A stretch of DNA of 64,000 nucleotides from contig NZ_FUYF01000002.1 in the NCBI RefSeq assembly GCF_900167555.1, positions 62,001-126,000 on the forward strand, read 5' to 3'. Every line of letters starts with the position of its first letter. The stretch's first letter is position 1. This DNA comes from Gemmiger formicilis (lineage in GTDB: Bacteria > Bacillota > Clostridia > Oscillospirales > Ruminococcaceae). Of the stretch, positions 14,387 through 23,242 are shown piece by piece. The position numbers and the translations under genes were made by a program. The notes beneath the pieces are model-generated. The model saw nothing but the letters and a program-made list of their open reading frames with translations, did not search any database and was not told where the DNA came from.

Positions 14387-15568
14387 ATGCCGCGGATGCT
14401 GCCGGTGCTGCTGGGCGGGGATGCCAATGTCTACGGCATGGCCCGCAGCTTTTATGAATGTTATGGCGTGCGCAGCCTGGCCGTCTGCCGCCGCGCCCTG
14501 CCCGCGCTGGCCCACAGCCGTCTGGTGCGGGTCGCCGTGCAGGACCCGGCGTTCGGGCAGGACCACGTCTTTACGGCCACGCTGCTGGGGCTGGCGGCGC
14601 AGTACCCCGGCGTGCCCAAAATTCTCATCTCCTGCGCCGACGACTACACGGCCCTGCTGGCCCGCCATGCCGACGCGCTGCGCGGGGCGTACCGCTTTGC
14701 CTGCCCGCCGCCCGCAGCGCTGCCTCTGGCCGATAAACGGCAGTTTGCTGCGGCCTGCCGCGCCGCGGGGCTGCGCACACCGCAGACCGTGACGCTGTGC
14801 CCGGCGGACGCCCTGCCGCCGCTGCCGTTTGGCTGGCCGGTCATCGCCAAGCCCGCGGACCAAGCGGCCTACGCCCGCTGCGATTTCCCGGGGCGGCGCA
14901 AGGTGTATCTCGTTCAGGACGCCGCCCGGCTGCGGGAGCTCCTTGCCGCCGCGGCGCGGGGCGGCTATTTTGGCAGCTGGCTCGTGCAGGAGTACATCCC
15001 CGGCCCGGACACGCGGCTCGGGGTCGTCAACGCCTACTGCGCGGCGGACGGCAGTGTGCCGTGGCTTGTGCAGGGCCAGCCCCTTTTGCAGGAGCGCACG
15101 CCCGAGGGCACCGGCAACTACGCCGCCGTGCTGGTGGAGCCGTCCCGGCAGGACGCGGCGCTGGTGGATGCCCTGCGCGGCCTTTTGCAGGCGGCGGGCT
15201 GGCACGGCTTTGCCAATTTTGATTTGAAGTATGACCGCCGCGGTGAGCCGGTTTTATTTGAGCTGAACCCCCGGCAGGGCCGCGCGTCCTATTTTTGCGA
15301 CGCCGCGGACGCACCGCTGGCCGTGCCGCCGGTGCAGGACCTGCTGTACGGCGGGCCGGTCACGCCGCCGACGCTGCGCCCCGCCGTCTGGTACACCGCG
15401 CCGTGGTACGCCGTGCACCGCGCCTGCCCGAACAGGCTTGCCCTGCGCCGTGCCGGGATTTTGAGACGCCGCGGGCGGGCGACGACACACCTGCTGGCGG
15501 CGGGGGAGGGGGCATCCCGGCGGATATGGTTTATGGCTCGGCAATTAAGTTATTACCGCAAGCTGTAG
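14387..15568 (+). CDS. ATP-grasp ligase, unknown substrate
   Basis: 393 residues from ATG 14387; upstream in-frame sequence is repeat DNA. It opens MLPVLLGGDANVYGMARSFYECYG, like carboxylate-amine ligases of the carbamoyl-phosphate synthase large-chain type. FGWPVIAKPADQAAY carries the ATP-binding Lys, SWLVQEYIPGPDT follows, and FANFDLKYDRRGEPVLFELNPRQGR carries the Glu and Asn that bind Mg. The stop TAG lies in a family-A repeat. It precedes a second AsnB by about 170 bases, so the pair may ligate and amidate the same carboxylate. Confidence 0.8.
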   Translation: MPRMLPVLLGGDANVYGMARSFYECYGVRSLAVCRRALPALAHSRLVRVAVQDPAFGQDHVFTATLLGLAAQYPGVPKILISCADDYTALLARHADALRGAYRFACPPPAALPLADKRQFAAACRAAGLRTPQTVTLCPADALPPLPFGWPVIAKPADQAAYARCDFPGRRKVYLVQDAARLRELLAAAARGGYFGSWLVQEYIPGPDTRLGVVNAYCAADGSVPWLVQGQPLLQERTPEGTGNYAAVLVEPSRQDAALVDALRGLLQAAGWHGFANFDLKYDRRGEPVLFELNPRQGRASYFCDAADAPLAVPPVQDLLYGGPVTPPTLRPAVWYTAPWYAVHRACPNRLALRRAGILRRRGRATTHLLAAGEGASRRIWFMARQLSYYRKL

Positions 15569-15690
15569 GGGGCGGCGTCCTCGACGCCCCGCAGCTGCCG
15601 CAAACATCCCGGGAGGGATGAATCCCTCCCCTACAAATAACGCGAGCGGGAGATTGTAGGGCGGCCAGCCCTCTGGCCGCCGCGGGTGGG
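15565..15690. repeat. Family-A repeat cluster overlapping the preceding stop codon
   Basis: GTAGGGGGCGGCGTCC...GGACGCCGCC-type units. The first unit supplies the TAG stop of the ATP-grasp gene. Confidence 0.85.
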
Positions 15691-15736
15691 CGTAAAAACG
15701 TCTCCGTAAATCCACTTAAAAAGGGGTGACAAACAC

Positions 15737-17584
15737 ATGTGCGGCATCGTCGGCTTTACCACGCCCGGGCAGGACCCGGCGGCGGCCAAACAAATCGTGC
15801 AGGGCATGGCGGACCTCATCCGTCACCGCGGCCCCGACGGCGAGGGCTGCTACGCCGACGGCACCGCGGCGCTCGGGCATCGGCGGCTGTCGGTCATTGA
15901 TCTGGCGGGCGGCGGCCAGCCGATGCTCAATGAGGACGGCACGCTGGTGGTCGTGTTCAACGGCGAAATTTACAACTACAAGACCCTGCGTGCCCGATTG
16001 CAGCAGCGCGGCCACACGTTTGCCACGGATTCCGACACCGAGGTCCTGCTCCACGGGTATGAGGAATGGGGCCGCGACCTGCCCTGCCGCCTGCGCGGGA
16101 TGTTCGCGTTTGCGGTGTGGGACCGCACCCGCGGCACACTGTTCTGTGCGCGGGACCTGTTCGGCATCAAGCCGCTCTGCTATTATAAAAAGGGCGAGAC
16201 GCTGCTCTTTGCCAGCGAGATCAAGGCATTTCTGGCTCACCCTGCCTTTGAAAAGCGCCTGAACGAGGCCCGTCTGCCCGACTGGCTGAGCATGGAGTAC
16301 CTGCCCGACGCCGAGACGCTGTTCACCGGCGTGTATGAGCTGCCGCCCGCCCATACGCTGACCTGGCAGGCGGGCCGGGTCACGCTGGCCCGCTATGCCG
16401 CGCCGCGGTTCCGGGCAAAGCGGGGGCGCAGTCTGCGGGCTTGGGCGCGTGAGATCGGGGACGCTGTCGCCGAGAGCGCCGATGCCCACCGCATTGCCGA
16501 TGTAGAGGTCGGCTGCTTTTTGTCGGGCGGGGTGGACTCGTCGCTCATCACCTGCGAGATGGCCCGCCGCCAGCCCGCCGTGCAGTGCTTCTCGGTGGGC
16601 TACGCCGAGGAAGCGTATTCCGAGCTGCCTGTCGCCCGTGCCGCGGCGCAGGCGCTGGGCGTGCCGCTGACCGAAACCACCGTGACCGCAGAGGATTTTT
16701 TTGCGGCGAACCGCGCCATTCAGTGGTATCTGGACGAGCCGATGCCCAACCCGGCGGAGGTGCCGCTGTATTTCCTGTGCAGGACGGCGCGGCAGCGGGT
16801 CAAGGTCGTGCTCTCGGGCGAGGGCGCGGATGAGCTGTTCGGCGGCTATCCGCTGTACCGGCAGGCCGTCTGGGCCGAACGCTGGCAGAAAATGCCCCGG
16901 GCCGTGCGGCGGGCGCTGGCGGCCCTGCTGCCCGGCTGCGGCCTGCTGCACCGGGGCGCACTGCCGCGCTGGCAGCGGTCCGCCCGGGCTAACTATGTCT
17001 TTGAAACAACGCAGGAGCGCGATAAATATTTGAAGCGCGACTACCGCGCCCCGACCCCCGCGCAGCGCTGCAAGCCCTATTTTGACGCGGTGCGCGGGCT
17101 GGATGAGCCGACGGCGGTGCAGTGGGTCGATTGGCAGACCTGGCTGCCGCGGGACATCCTGCGCAAGGCGGACCGCATGAGCATGGCCCACAGCCTGGAG
17201 CTGCGGGTGCCGTTCCTGGACCGGCAGGTGCTGGCCGCGGCGCAGGCCCTGCCCCGGCGGTACCGCTGCACCGGGCGGCGCGGAAAAATCGCTCTGCGCG
17301 CCGCCGCGGCCCGCCGCCTGCCGCCCCAACTGGCCGACGCGCCGAAGCGCGGCTTCCCCGTGCCGCTGGCGGACTGGCTGCGGCAGGAGAAATATTACGC
17401 GCTGGTCAAGGCCAAACTCACCGGCCCGGTGGCCGAGCGCTTTTTTGACACGGGTGCGCTCTGCGCCCTGCTGGACGCCCACCGTGCGGGAAAAACCAAC
17501 GCTATGACGAAGCTCTGGGCGTTTTACTGCTTTATTGAGTGGTATGAGGTGTATTTCACGGGAAAAATCCCGCCGGATTTGTAA
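15737..17584 (+). CDS. asnB: Second AsnB-type glutamine-dependent amidotransferase
   Basis: 615 residues, MCGIVGFTTPGQ start with Cys2 nucleophile and RBS AAGGGGTGAC. The glutaminase domain (1-210) has RHRGPDGEG and VVFNGEIYNYKTL; the synthetase domain has FLSGGVDSSLIT and VVLSGEGADELFGGYPLY. It is clearly paralogous to 10860-12677 but not identical. Position behind an ATP-grasp gene suggests a specialised substrate; free-asparagine synthesis is the default alternative. Confidence 0.9.
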   Translation: MCGIVGFTTPGQDPAAAKQIVQGMADLIRHRGPDGEGCYADGTAALGHRRLSVIDLAGGGQPMLNEDGTLVVVFNGEIYNYKTLRARLQQRGHTFATDSDTEVLLHGYEEWGRDLPCRLRGMFAFAVWDRTRGTLFCARDLFGIKPLCYYKKGETLLFASEIKAFLAHPAFEKRLNEARLPDWLSMEYLPDAETLFTGVYELPPAHTLTWQAGRVTLARYAAPRFRAKRGRSLRAWAREIGDAVAESADAHRIADVEVGCFLSGGVDSSLITCEMARRQPAVQCFSVGYAEEAYSELPVARAAAQALGVPLTETTVTAEDFFAANRAIQWYLDEPMPNPAEVPLYFLCRTARQRVKVVLSGEGADELFGGYPLYRQAVWAERWQKMPRAVRRALAALLPGCGLLHRGALPRWQRSARANYVFETTQERDKYLKRDYRAPTPAQRCKPYFDAVRGLDEPTAVQWVDWQTWLPRDILRKADRMSMAHSLELRVPFLDRQVLAAAQALPRRYRCTGRRGKIALRAAAARRLPPQLADAPKRGFPVPLADWLRQEKYYALVKAKLTGPVAERFFDTGALCALLDAHRAGKTNAMTKLWAFYCFIEWYEVYFTGKIPPDL

Positions 17585-17603
17585 AAAAGTTTTTGCAAAA
17601 TGC

Positions 17604-17632
17604 TTGACAACCCGGCTCTCCGTTGCTATAAT
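17604..17632 (+). promoter_or_regulatory. tRNA operon promoter
   Basis: Perfect TTGACA (17604-17609) and TATAAT (17627-17632) with a 17-bp spacer and TG extended -10. Confidence 0.9.
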
Positions 17633-17674
17633 ATCTTACGCAGTATGTCCCTCGCGGACATGAACCCGCAATAA

Positions 17675-17748
<74 letters not shown>

Positions 17749-17754
17749 TTATGT

Positions 17755-17832
17755 GGTGCCTATGGCGCAGTTGGTTAGCGCGCCAGATTGTGGCTCTGGA
17801 GGCCGAGAGTTCGAATCTCTCTAGGCACCCCA
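17755..17832 (+). tRNA. tRNA-His (anticodon GTG)
   Basis: Acceptor GTGCCTA/TAGGCAC with the diagnostic extra G-1 (17755) opposite C73, anticodon loop TTGTGGC, encoded CCA. Confidence 0.95.
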
Positions 17833-17837
17833 CCAAA

Positions 17838-17869
17838 GACCGTACAGGCGCGTTCCTGCACGGCCTTTT
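17838..17869 (+). terminator. Hairpin between tRNA-His and tRNA-Gln
   Basis: CCGTACAGG and CCTGCACGG pair with one mismatch, followed by CCTTTTCTTTT. It probably gives partial termination, because no well-spaced promoter precedes tRNA-Gln. Confidence 0.6.
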
Positions 17870-17878
17870 CTTTTATAA

Positions 17879-17953
17879 TGGGTCGTCGCCAAGTGGTAAG
17901 GCACGGGACTTTGACTCCCGCATTCGTGAGTTCGAACCTCGCCGACCCAACCA
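17879..17953 (+). tRNA. tRNA-Gln (anticodon TTG)
   Basis: Acceptor TGGGTCG/CGACCCA, anticodon stem CGGGA/TCCCG with loop CTTTGAC, T-arm GTTCGAA, encoded CCA. Confidence 0.95.
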
Positions 17954-17954
17954 C

Positions 17955-17990
17955 AGCTCATCCTGCATGAATGTGCAGGGTGAGCTTTTT
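17955..17990 (+). terminator. Terminator after the tRNA cluster
   Basis: AGCTCATCCTGCA pairs with TGCAGGGTGAGCT (17955-17985, one wobble), then TTTTTG. Confidence 0.9.
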
Positions 17991-17995
17991 GTTTT

Positions 17996-18466
17996 GTAGG
18001 GGCGACCAATGGTCGCCCGCGGACGCCTGCGGCAATGGCAAGCCTTCCGGGCGGATATGGAATCCGCCCCTACGCCGTAGGGGGCGATGCTCGTCGTCGA
18101 CCCGGGAGGGCAGCGGCTGCCGCAAGGCCGGCGGGCGGCCAATGGCCGCCCCTACAGTCTCCCCTTGGCCCCCTCTGCGAGGGGGCTCCGCCCGCAGGCG
18201 GTGGGGGAGAGAACTGTACGGCTGCCCGAAATATTTCGGGCTATGGCAAAGTTCTCTCCCTCCGCCCCTTCGGGGCACCTCCCTCGCAGAGGGAGGTTTT
18301 ATTTCTTCCAAAGTAATGTAGGGATGGGTCTTGACCCATCCGCACCGCTGGCTGCTGTCGGCTAAGCTGCACGGAACGGTCAAGACCGTTCCCTACAAAC
18401 CCGCCGAAGGCTCGCGATCATCCCGTTAGGTTTTTTCGACACCCCCGCCCCCTCTGCGAGGGGGCT
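17996..18466. repeat. Repeat-filled gap: family A, family C, family A, partial C
   Basis: Family A at 17996-18156 and 18318-18396. Family C at 18164-18299 begins TTGGCCCCCTCTGCGAGGGG, holds CCGCAGGCGGTGGGGGAGAG, a central AATATTTCGGG block, and ends CCTCGCAGAGGGAGG. A short C end is at 18445-18466. No gene is seen in this 500-bp gap. Confidence 0.85.
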
Positions 18467-18547
18467 TTAAAGCAAAAAACACCTTTTTTTCTTTAGACAT
18501 TTATGCTATGATAAATTAAAACTTAGCTGCCAAAGGTGGTGCGTGCG

Positions 18548-20701
18548 ATGATGACCTACGAAGAATTTGATAAGCGCTGCGACGAACTGGAAAACGCCCC
18601 ACTGCAGGAGCGCAAGACCTTCTTTGCCGATGTACTGGCCGGGGAGACCGAAAAGACCGATGTGCGGATGATGGCGTTCTTCCGCTATGCGCTGCTCTTT
18701 TACCGCGCGGGCAACTTCCTCGCCGCGCGGGAAATCCTGGAGCCGTTCATTATTGATTACAAAAGCTACCGGTACCGCCCGGAGATCATCGCCTGCTTCA
18801 ACCTCGTCGGTGTGGTGGCCTACTATGTGCAGGAGTACGCACTGTCCCGCTTCTACATTCGTGAGGGCCTTAAAATTGCGCGGGAACACAGCGAGGTCAG
18901 CCGTTACGCATACGAGTACAACAACCTTGCCGTGACCTATCTGGCCCAGCAGGACTACGAGAAGGCGCTTGAGGTCATCCGCGAGGCAGAGAAAAACATG
19001 CCCGTCTCCGATGAGGTGATGCACGCCTACATCTACCGCAATCTGGCGGAGATCTGCTGCCATCTGGACCGGCTGGACGAGGCAAAGGATGCCCTTGCCA
19101 AATGCGTGGCCTACCGGGGCCGGGAGATCCTGCCCGAGGAAGTGCGGATCGTGAACACGCTGCTGACCTATAAGTCGGGCGACACCGCCGGGTACAAACG
19201 CTGCTGCGCCGAGCTTCGGGAGCACCTGCCCCAGCTGCACGCGGAGGAGTTCCTGGCCTCCTGCAAGGTGCTGTTCGACTGTGGCATGGATGCCGGGGAC
19301 AATGCGCAGGTCGAGTGGGTGCTGGACGCCATGGACGCCTACCTGCGCCGCGACCCCAAGGAGGCCCAGGTCGGTCTGCGGGCCGAGACCTGCCGCTATG
19401 AATACGCCAAAGCCAACGGCAACACCGCCCTGATGCTGGCCGCGCTGGAAAAGAAGGAGACCTACTACGCGCTGGTGCTGGCCCGCAAGGAGGAGGTCCA
19501 TGTCCGGGATGTGGGCCGCTACCTGCGCATCGGCCAGCGGCTGCACAATGCGCTGGAGAGCGAGGCCGGCGCCAACCGCACCAAGACGCGCTTTTTGGCC
19601 AACATGTCCCACGACATCCGCACGCCCATCAACGGCATTCTGGGCATGCTGGAGGTCATCCGCGACTGCCGCAGCGACGAGGCGCGGGTCGATGACTGCC
19701 TGGGCAAGATCGATATTTCGGCTAAGCACCTGCTCTCCCTTGTCAACGACGTGCTGGACATGAGCAAGATCGAGAGCAACAGCTTTGTGGTGGACGCAAA
19801 GCCCTTCAACCTCGCCCGGACCCTTGCTGAGGTCGATGACATCGTCCGCATTCAGGCGGAGCAGAGCGGGCTGCGGCTGTACACGGACCACGACGATGTG
19901 CACGACGCCGACCTGCTGGGCAGTGCGCTCTACCTGAAAAAGATCCTTGTGAACCTGTACAGCAACGCCATCAAGTACAACAAGCCCGGCGGGAGCATCA
20001 CCACCCGCCTGTGTGAGGTGAGCCGCACCGCCGACACCGCGGTCTATGCGTTCACGATCCGGGATACCGGCATCGGCATGACGCAGGACTTTATTGACAA
20101 CCACCTGTTTGAGGCGTTCAGCCAGGAGGACAACGCCGCGCGCTCCCAGTACGGCGGCACCGGGCTGGGTATGTCCATCGTGAGCCAGCTGGTGCAGAAG
20201 ATGAACGGTACGATCACCGTCGAGAGCACGGTGGGGGAGGGCAGCAGCTTTACCGTCACGCTGCCGTTTGCCATAGACCACGACCCGCCCGCCGCCGGGC
20301 CGGAGAAGGAAGCCTCCACCGACCTGCACGGCAAGCGCCTGCTGGTTGTCGAGGATAACGAGCTGAACATGGAGATCGCCGAGTTCATGCTGAAAAGCGC
20401 CGGGGCCGAGGTCGTCAAGGCGTTTGACGGCGAGAGCGCCGTGCGCGCCTTTGCCGCCGACCCGGCGGGCTGCGATGCGATTTTGATGGACCTGATGATG
20501 CCGGTCATGGACGGCTACGCCGCGGCCAGGGCCATCCGCGCCAGCGGGCAGCCCCGTGCCGGGACTGTGCCCATCATCGCCATGAGCGCCAACGCCTACG
20601 CCGAGGACGTGAAGAAATGCCTGGATTCCGGCATGAACGCCCACATCAGCAAGCCGCTGTTCAAGGATGTCATGCTGCGCACGATTGCGCGGTTTGTATA
20701 A
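18548..20701 (+). CDS. Soluble hybrid histidine kinase with TPR-like N-terminus
   Basis: 717 residues from ATG 18548, with AAAGGTGG eight bases upstream. Residues 1-330 are helical TPR-like repeats (YAYEYNNLAVTYLAQQDYEKALEVIREAE) without any membrane segment. The kinase core has H355 in FLANMSHDIRTPINGILG, an N-box NLYSNAIKYNK, DTGIGM and GGTGLGMS. A C-terminal receiver has D648 (ILMDLMMPVMDG) and Lys in HISKPL. It should autophosphorylate and pass phosphate to its own receiver in the cytoplasm. No partner regulator or Hpt is adjacent, so its output is unknown. Confidence 0.92.
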   Translation: MMTYEEFDKRCDELENAPLQERKTFFADVLAGETEKTDVRMMAFFRYALLFYRAGNFLAAREILEPFIIDYKSYRYRPEIIACFNLVGVVAYYVQEYALSRFYIREGLKIAREHSEVSRYAYEYNNLAVTYLAQQDYEKALEVIREAEKNMPVSDEVMHAYIYRNLAEICCHLDRLDEAKDALAKCVAYRGREILPEEVRIVNTLLTYKSGDTAGYKRCCAELREHLPQLHAEEFLASCKVLFDCGMDAGDNAQVEWVLDAMDAYLRRDPKEAQVGLRAETCRYEYAKANGNTALMLAALEKKETYYALVLARKEEVHVRDVGRYLRIGQRLHNALESEAGANRTKTRFLANMSHDIRTPINGILGMLEVIRDCRSDEARVDDCLGKIDISAKHLLSLVNDVLDMSKIESNSFVVDAKPFNLARTLAEVDDIVRIQAEQSGLRLYTDHDDVHDADLLGSALYLKKILVNLYSNAIKYNKPGGSITTRLCEVSRTADTAVYAFTIRDTGIGMTQDFIDNHLFEAFSQEDNAARSQYGGTGLGMSIVSQLVQKMNGTITVESTVGEGSSFTVTLPFAIDHDPPAAGPEKEASTDLHGKRLLVVEDNELNMEIAEFMLKSAGAEVVKAFDGESAVRAFAADPAGCDAILMDLMMPVMDGYAAARAIRASGQPRAGTVPIIAMSANAYAEDVKKCLDSGMNAHISKPLFKDVMLRTIARFV

Positions 20702-20753
20702 ATCTGCCGGGGACCATGCCATGAGGTCAAGGCACAATAAGGAGACTGCTAAC

Positions 20754-21401
20754 ATGAAAAAAGCTGTGATTTTTGATTTGGATGGTCTGCTGATCGACAG
20801 TGAGGTCATCTCCCATCGACTGTATGACGAACTGCTGCACCGGTACGGTAAGAGCGTGACCGTGGCCGAGTACGCCCGGGATTACAGCGGCAAAACGGGC
20901 GTGGCCAACATGACGAACGTCATTGCCCGGTACAATCTGCCCATCACGGTGGAGGAGGGCCTGACCTGGGAGGCTGCCCGGGAAAAGGAGCTGCTGCAGG
21001 ATGTGCAGCTCAAGCCCGGCGCGGCGGCCCTGCTGTCCTGGCTGAAAACCGAGGGCGTGGCCGTGGTGCTGGCAACCTCCAGCGTGCGGGAGCGCGCCGT
21101 CGAGGTGCTGACCCGGCTGGGCGTCGTGCAGTATTTTGACGACATGGTCTTTGGCACCGAGATCGAGCGCGGCAAGCCCTGGCCGGATATTTTCCTGAAG
21201 GCTGCCGAAAAAGCCCACGCCGCCCCGACGGACTGTCTGGTTCTGGAGGACAGCGAGGCCGGCATCCAGGCCGCCCACGCCGCGGGCATCGACGTCCTCT
21301 GCGTGCCCGATATGAAAATGCCCGCGGAAAGTTATCAACAAATGACGGCGGCCATGTTGAAAAGCCTCGACGAGGTCAAGGGGTGGCTGACTGCGGAATA
21401 A
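20754..21401 (+). CDS. HAD hydrolase, beta-phosphoglucomutase-like
   Basis: 215 residues. Motif I is AVIFDLDGLLIDSE (nucleophile Asp), motif II LATSS, motif III Lys in ERGKPWPDIFLKAA, motif IV VLEDSEAGIQAA. A C1-type helical cap lies between I and II. This subfamily includes beta-phosphoglucomutases and sugar-phosphate phosphatases; the substrate cannot be read from sequence. It follows the histidine kinase by 52 bases with its own AAGGAG site. Confidence 0.9.
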   Translation: MKKAVIFDLDGLLIDSEVISHRLYDELLHRYGKSVTVAEYARDYSGKTGVANMTNVIARYNLPITVEEGLTWEAAREKELLQDVQLKPGAAALLSWLKTEGVAVVLATSSVRERAVEVLTRLGVVQYFDDMVFGTEIERGKPWPDIFLKAAEKAHAAPTDCLVLEDSEAGIQAAHAAGIDVLCVPDMKMPAESYQQMTAAMLKSLDEVKGWLTAE

Positions 21402-21424
21402 GCGCGGCAGGGGCAGAGGGTCCG

Positions 21425-21480
21425 GGTCGATGGCGAGCATCGACCCCTACGCCGTAGGGGCGGATTCCATATCCGCCCGT
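21425..21480. repeat. Two family-A repeats
   Basis: GGTCGATGGCGAGCATCGACCCCTAC and GTAGGGGCGGATTCCATATC units in tandem. Confidence 0.85.
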
Positions 21481-21561
21481 GCCCGCTTGCCATACCCGCA
21501 AACACGACCCGCGTATAACCCCCTCCGCGCCTGCACATACTGTGCGCACGGAGGTGTTTTT

Positions 21562-21870
21562 ATGAGCTATCTTGATTGTGCCCAGTATGACTGCTGCCAT
21601 AACAAGGCGGGCTGTTGCTGCCTGGACGGCATCAACGTCCGCCATACCGGCCCCGGGGACGCTGTCTGCGGCAGCTACCGCAACAGCGGGGGCTGCGGCA
21701 ACGTCGCTACCGACAACCAGCCGGCCTCGCCCGAGACCGAGATCCACTGTGACGACAGGGGCTGCCGCCATCTTGAGGGGCGCTGCTGCTGCGCCGACCA
21801 CGTCAGCATTGACGAGTGCAGCTGCGGCCCCGAATGCGCCACCCGCGCCCCGCGGGAGACCGCCGAATAA
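21562..21870 (+). CDS. DUF1540 Cys-rich protein
   Basis: 102 residues from ATG 21562 after GGAGGTG. Two DUF1540-like knuckles are visible: CAQYDCCHNKAGCCCLDGIN near the N-terminus and HCDDRGCRHLEGRCCCADHV in the second half, with more than a dozen cysteines. Such small proteins are common in clostridia, sometimes in sporulating lineages, and probably bind metal; the function is not established. A strong terminator follows. Confidence 0.85.
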   Translation: MSYLDCAQYDCCHNKAGCCCLDGINVRHTGPGDAVCGSYRNSGGCGNVATDNQPASPETEIHCDDRGCRHLEGRCCCADHVSIDECSCGPECATRAPRETAE

Positions 21871-21884
21871 TTTTATCCCGGAAC

Positions 21885-21917
21885 GGATGCCGTTTTCACA
21901 AAGCGGCATCCCTTTTT
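21885..21917 (+). terminator. Terminator after DUF1540 gene
   Basis: GGATGCCG (21885-21892) pairs with CGGCATCC (21904-21911), followed by CTTTTTT. Confidence 0.9.
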
Positions 21918-21919
21918 TA

Positions 21920-21948
21920 TTGCTAAATCATCCGCTTTGTTGTATAAT
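21920..21948 (+). promoter_or_regulatory. Promoter of the surface polysaccharide operon
   Basis: TTGCTA (21920-21925), 17-bp spacer, TATAAT (21943-21948) with TG before the -10. The 175-nt leader holds a family-A repeat (22002-22029) and an AT-only run (about 22075-22110) but no gene. Confidence 0.8.
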
Positions 21949-22001
21949 AAGACGATATAGTAGGTCTTGTCCGCCCTTTTGCGGGAAAACGTGGTGCACA
22001 T

Positions 22002-22029
22002 GCGGGTCGTCGGGGACGCCGACCCCTAC
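22002..22029. repeat. Family-A repeat in the polysaccharide operon leader
   Basis: GCGGGTCGTCGGGGACGCCG followed by ACCCCTAC. It would be part of the transcript. Confidence 0.8.
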
Positions 22030-22123
22030 AACGCCGCAAATTTTTGAGCGGTGCGCAGCGCCGCGGTCCACCGCATTTATTATTTATTATTTTTTATTTA
22101 TTATTTAAACGAGGTGTCACTCC

Positions 22124-23239
22124 ATGTCCGAAACTCCTGTTACCGTGCCGTTTGTCTCCTTCCGCCCGATGGAGCGGGAGCTGGATGCCGACCTGCGCGG
22201 CGCGTTTGCCCGCGTGCTGGACAACAGCTGGTACATCGGCGGCAGAGAGGACGCCGCCTTTGAAAAGGCTTTTGCCGATTACTGCGGCGTCAGGCACTGC
22301 GTCGGCTGCGGCAACGGGCTGGACGCACTGGTGCTCATTTTAAAGGCCATGGGCATCGGCCCCGGGGACGAGGTCATTGCCCCGTCCAACACCTTTATCG
22401 CCACGGTGCTGGCCATCAGCTACGTGGGCGCAGCACCCGTGCTGGTCGAGCCGACGCTCGAAAGCTACAACATCGACCCCGCCCGCATCGAGGCCGCCGT
22501 GACCCCGCGCACGAAGGCCATCATGGCCGTGCACCTCTACGGCCAGTGCGCCCCGATGGACGAGATCAACGCCATTGCCCACGCCCACGGCCTTAAGGTC
22601 ATCGAAGACGCCGCCCAGGCCCACGGCGCGACCTACAAGGGCCGCCGCGCGGGCAGTCTGGGGGATGCCGCCGGGTTCAGCTTCTACCCGGGCAAGAACC
22701 TGGGAGCGCTGGGCGACGCGGGCTGCGTGACGACGAACGACGACGCGCTGGCCGAGCGCATCCGCGCGCTGGGCAACTACGGCAGCGACTACAAATACCA
22801 CCATGTCTACAAGGGTCAGAACTCCCGCCTGGACGAGCTGCAGGCCGCGTTCCTGGCCGCCAAGCTGCCGCACCTCGACGCTATGAACGCCGAGCGCCGC
22901 CGCATTGCCGCGCGGTATCTGGCCGAAATGCACAACCCGGCGGTCACGCTGCCCGCCGAGCTGCCCGACTGCACCCACGTCTGGCATATCTTCGCCGTGC
23001 GCTGCGCCGACCGCGACGCGCTGGAAAAGCATTTGAACACCCGCGGCATCGGCACGAACAAGCACTACCCGACGCCCATCCACCTGCAGGGCGCTTACGC
23101 CGAGCTTGGCCTTGGCAGGGGGGCACTGCCGCTGGCGGAGGAAATTTCCGCCACCGAGCTGAGCCTGCCGATGTTCTACGGCATGACCGACGCGCAGGTG
23201 CAGGCCGTCATCGACGCCGTGAACGAGTTTGAGGGGTGA
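22124..23239 (+). CDS. Sugar aminotransferase, DegT/DnrJ/EryC1 family (FdtB/QdtB-like)
   Basis: 371 residues. PLP-dependent fold: [57 protein letters not shown] and [16 protein letters not shown] with the Schiff-base Lys. Together with the FdtA-like ketoisomerase at 26664 it should make a dTDP-3-amino-3,6-dideoxyhexose (Fuc3N or Qui3N). It is the first gene of the operon. No acetyltransferase (FdtC) is in the window, so the sugar may stay a free amine or be modified elsewhere. Confidence 0.88.
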   Translation: MSETPVTVPFVSFRPMERELDADLRGAFARVLDNSWYIGGREDAAFEKAFADYCGVRHCVGCGNGLDALVLILKAMGIGPGDEVIAPSNTFIATVLAISYVGAAPVLVEPTLESYNIDPARIEAAVTPRTKAIMAVHLYGQCAPMDEINAIAHAHGLKVIEDAAQAHGATYKGRRAGSLGDAAGFSFYPGKNLGALGDAGCVTTNDDALAERIRALGNYGSDYKYHHVYKGQNSRLDELQAAFLAAKLPHLDAMNAERRRIAARYLAEMHNPAVTLPAELPDCTHVWHIFAVRCADRDALEKHLNTRGIGTNKHYPTPIHLQGAYAELGLGRGALPLAEEISATELSLPMFYGMTDAQVQAVIDAVNEFEG

Positions 23240-23242
23240 ACC

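Noticed and set aside
17874-17879. TATAAT just before tRNA-Gln as a separate promoter
   Set aside because: It touches the first base of the mature tRNA, so transcription would start inside the gene.
21562-21870. DUF1540 gene as a metallothionein or lanthipeptide precursor
   Set aside because: The two Cys knuckles fit DUF1540 and no modification enzymes or leader-like cleavage motif are nearby.
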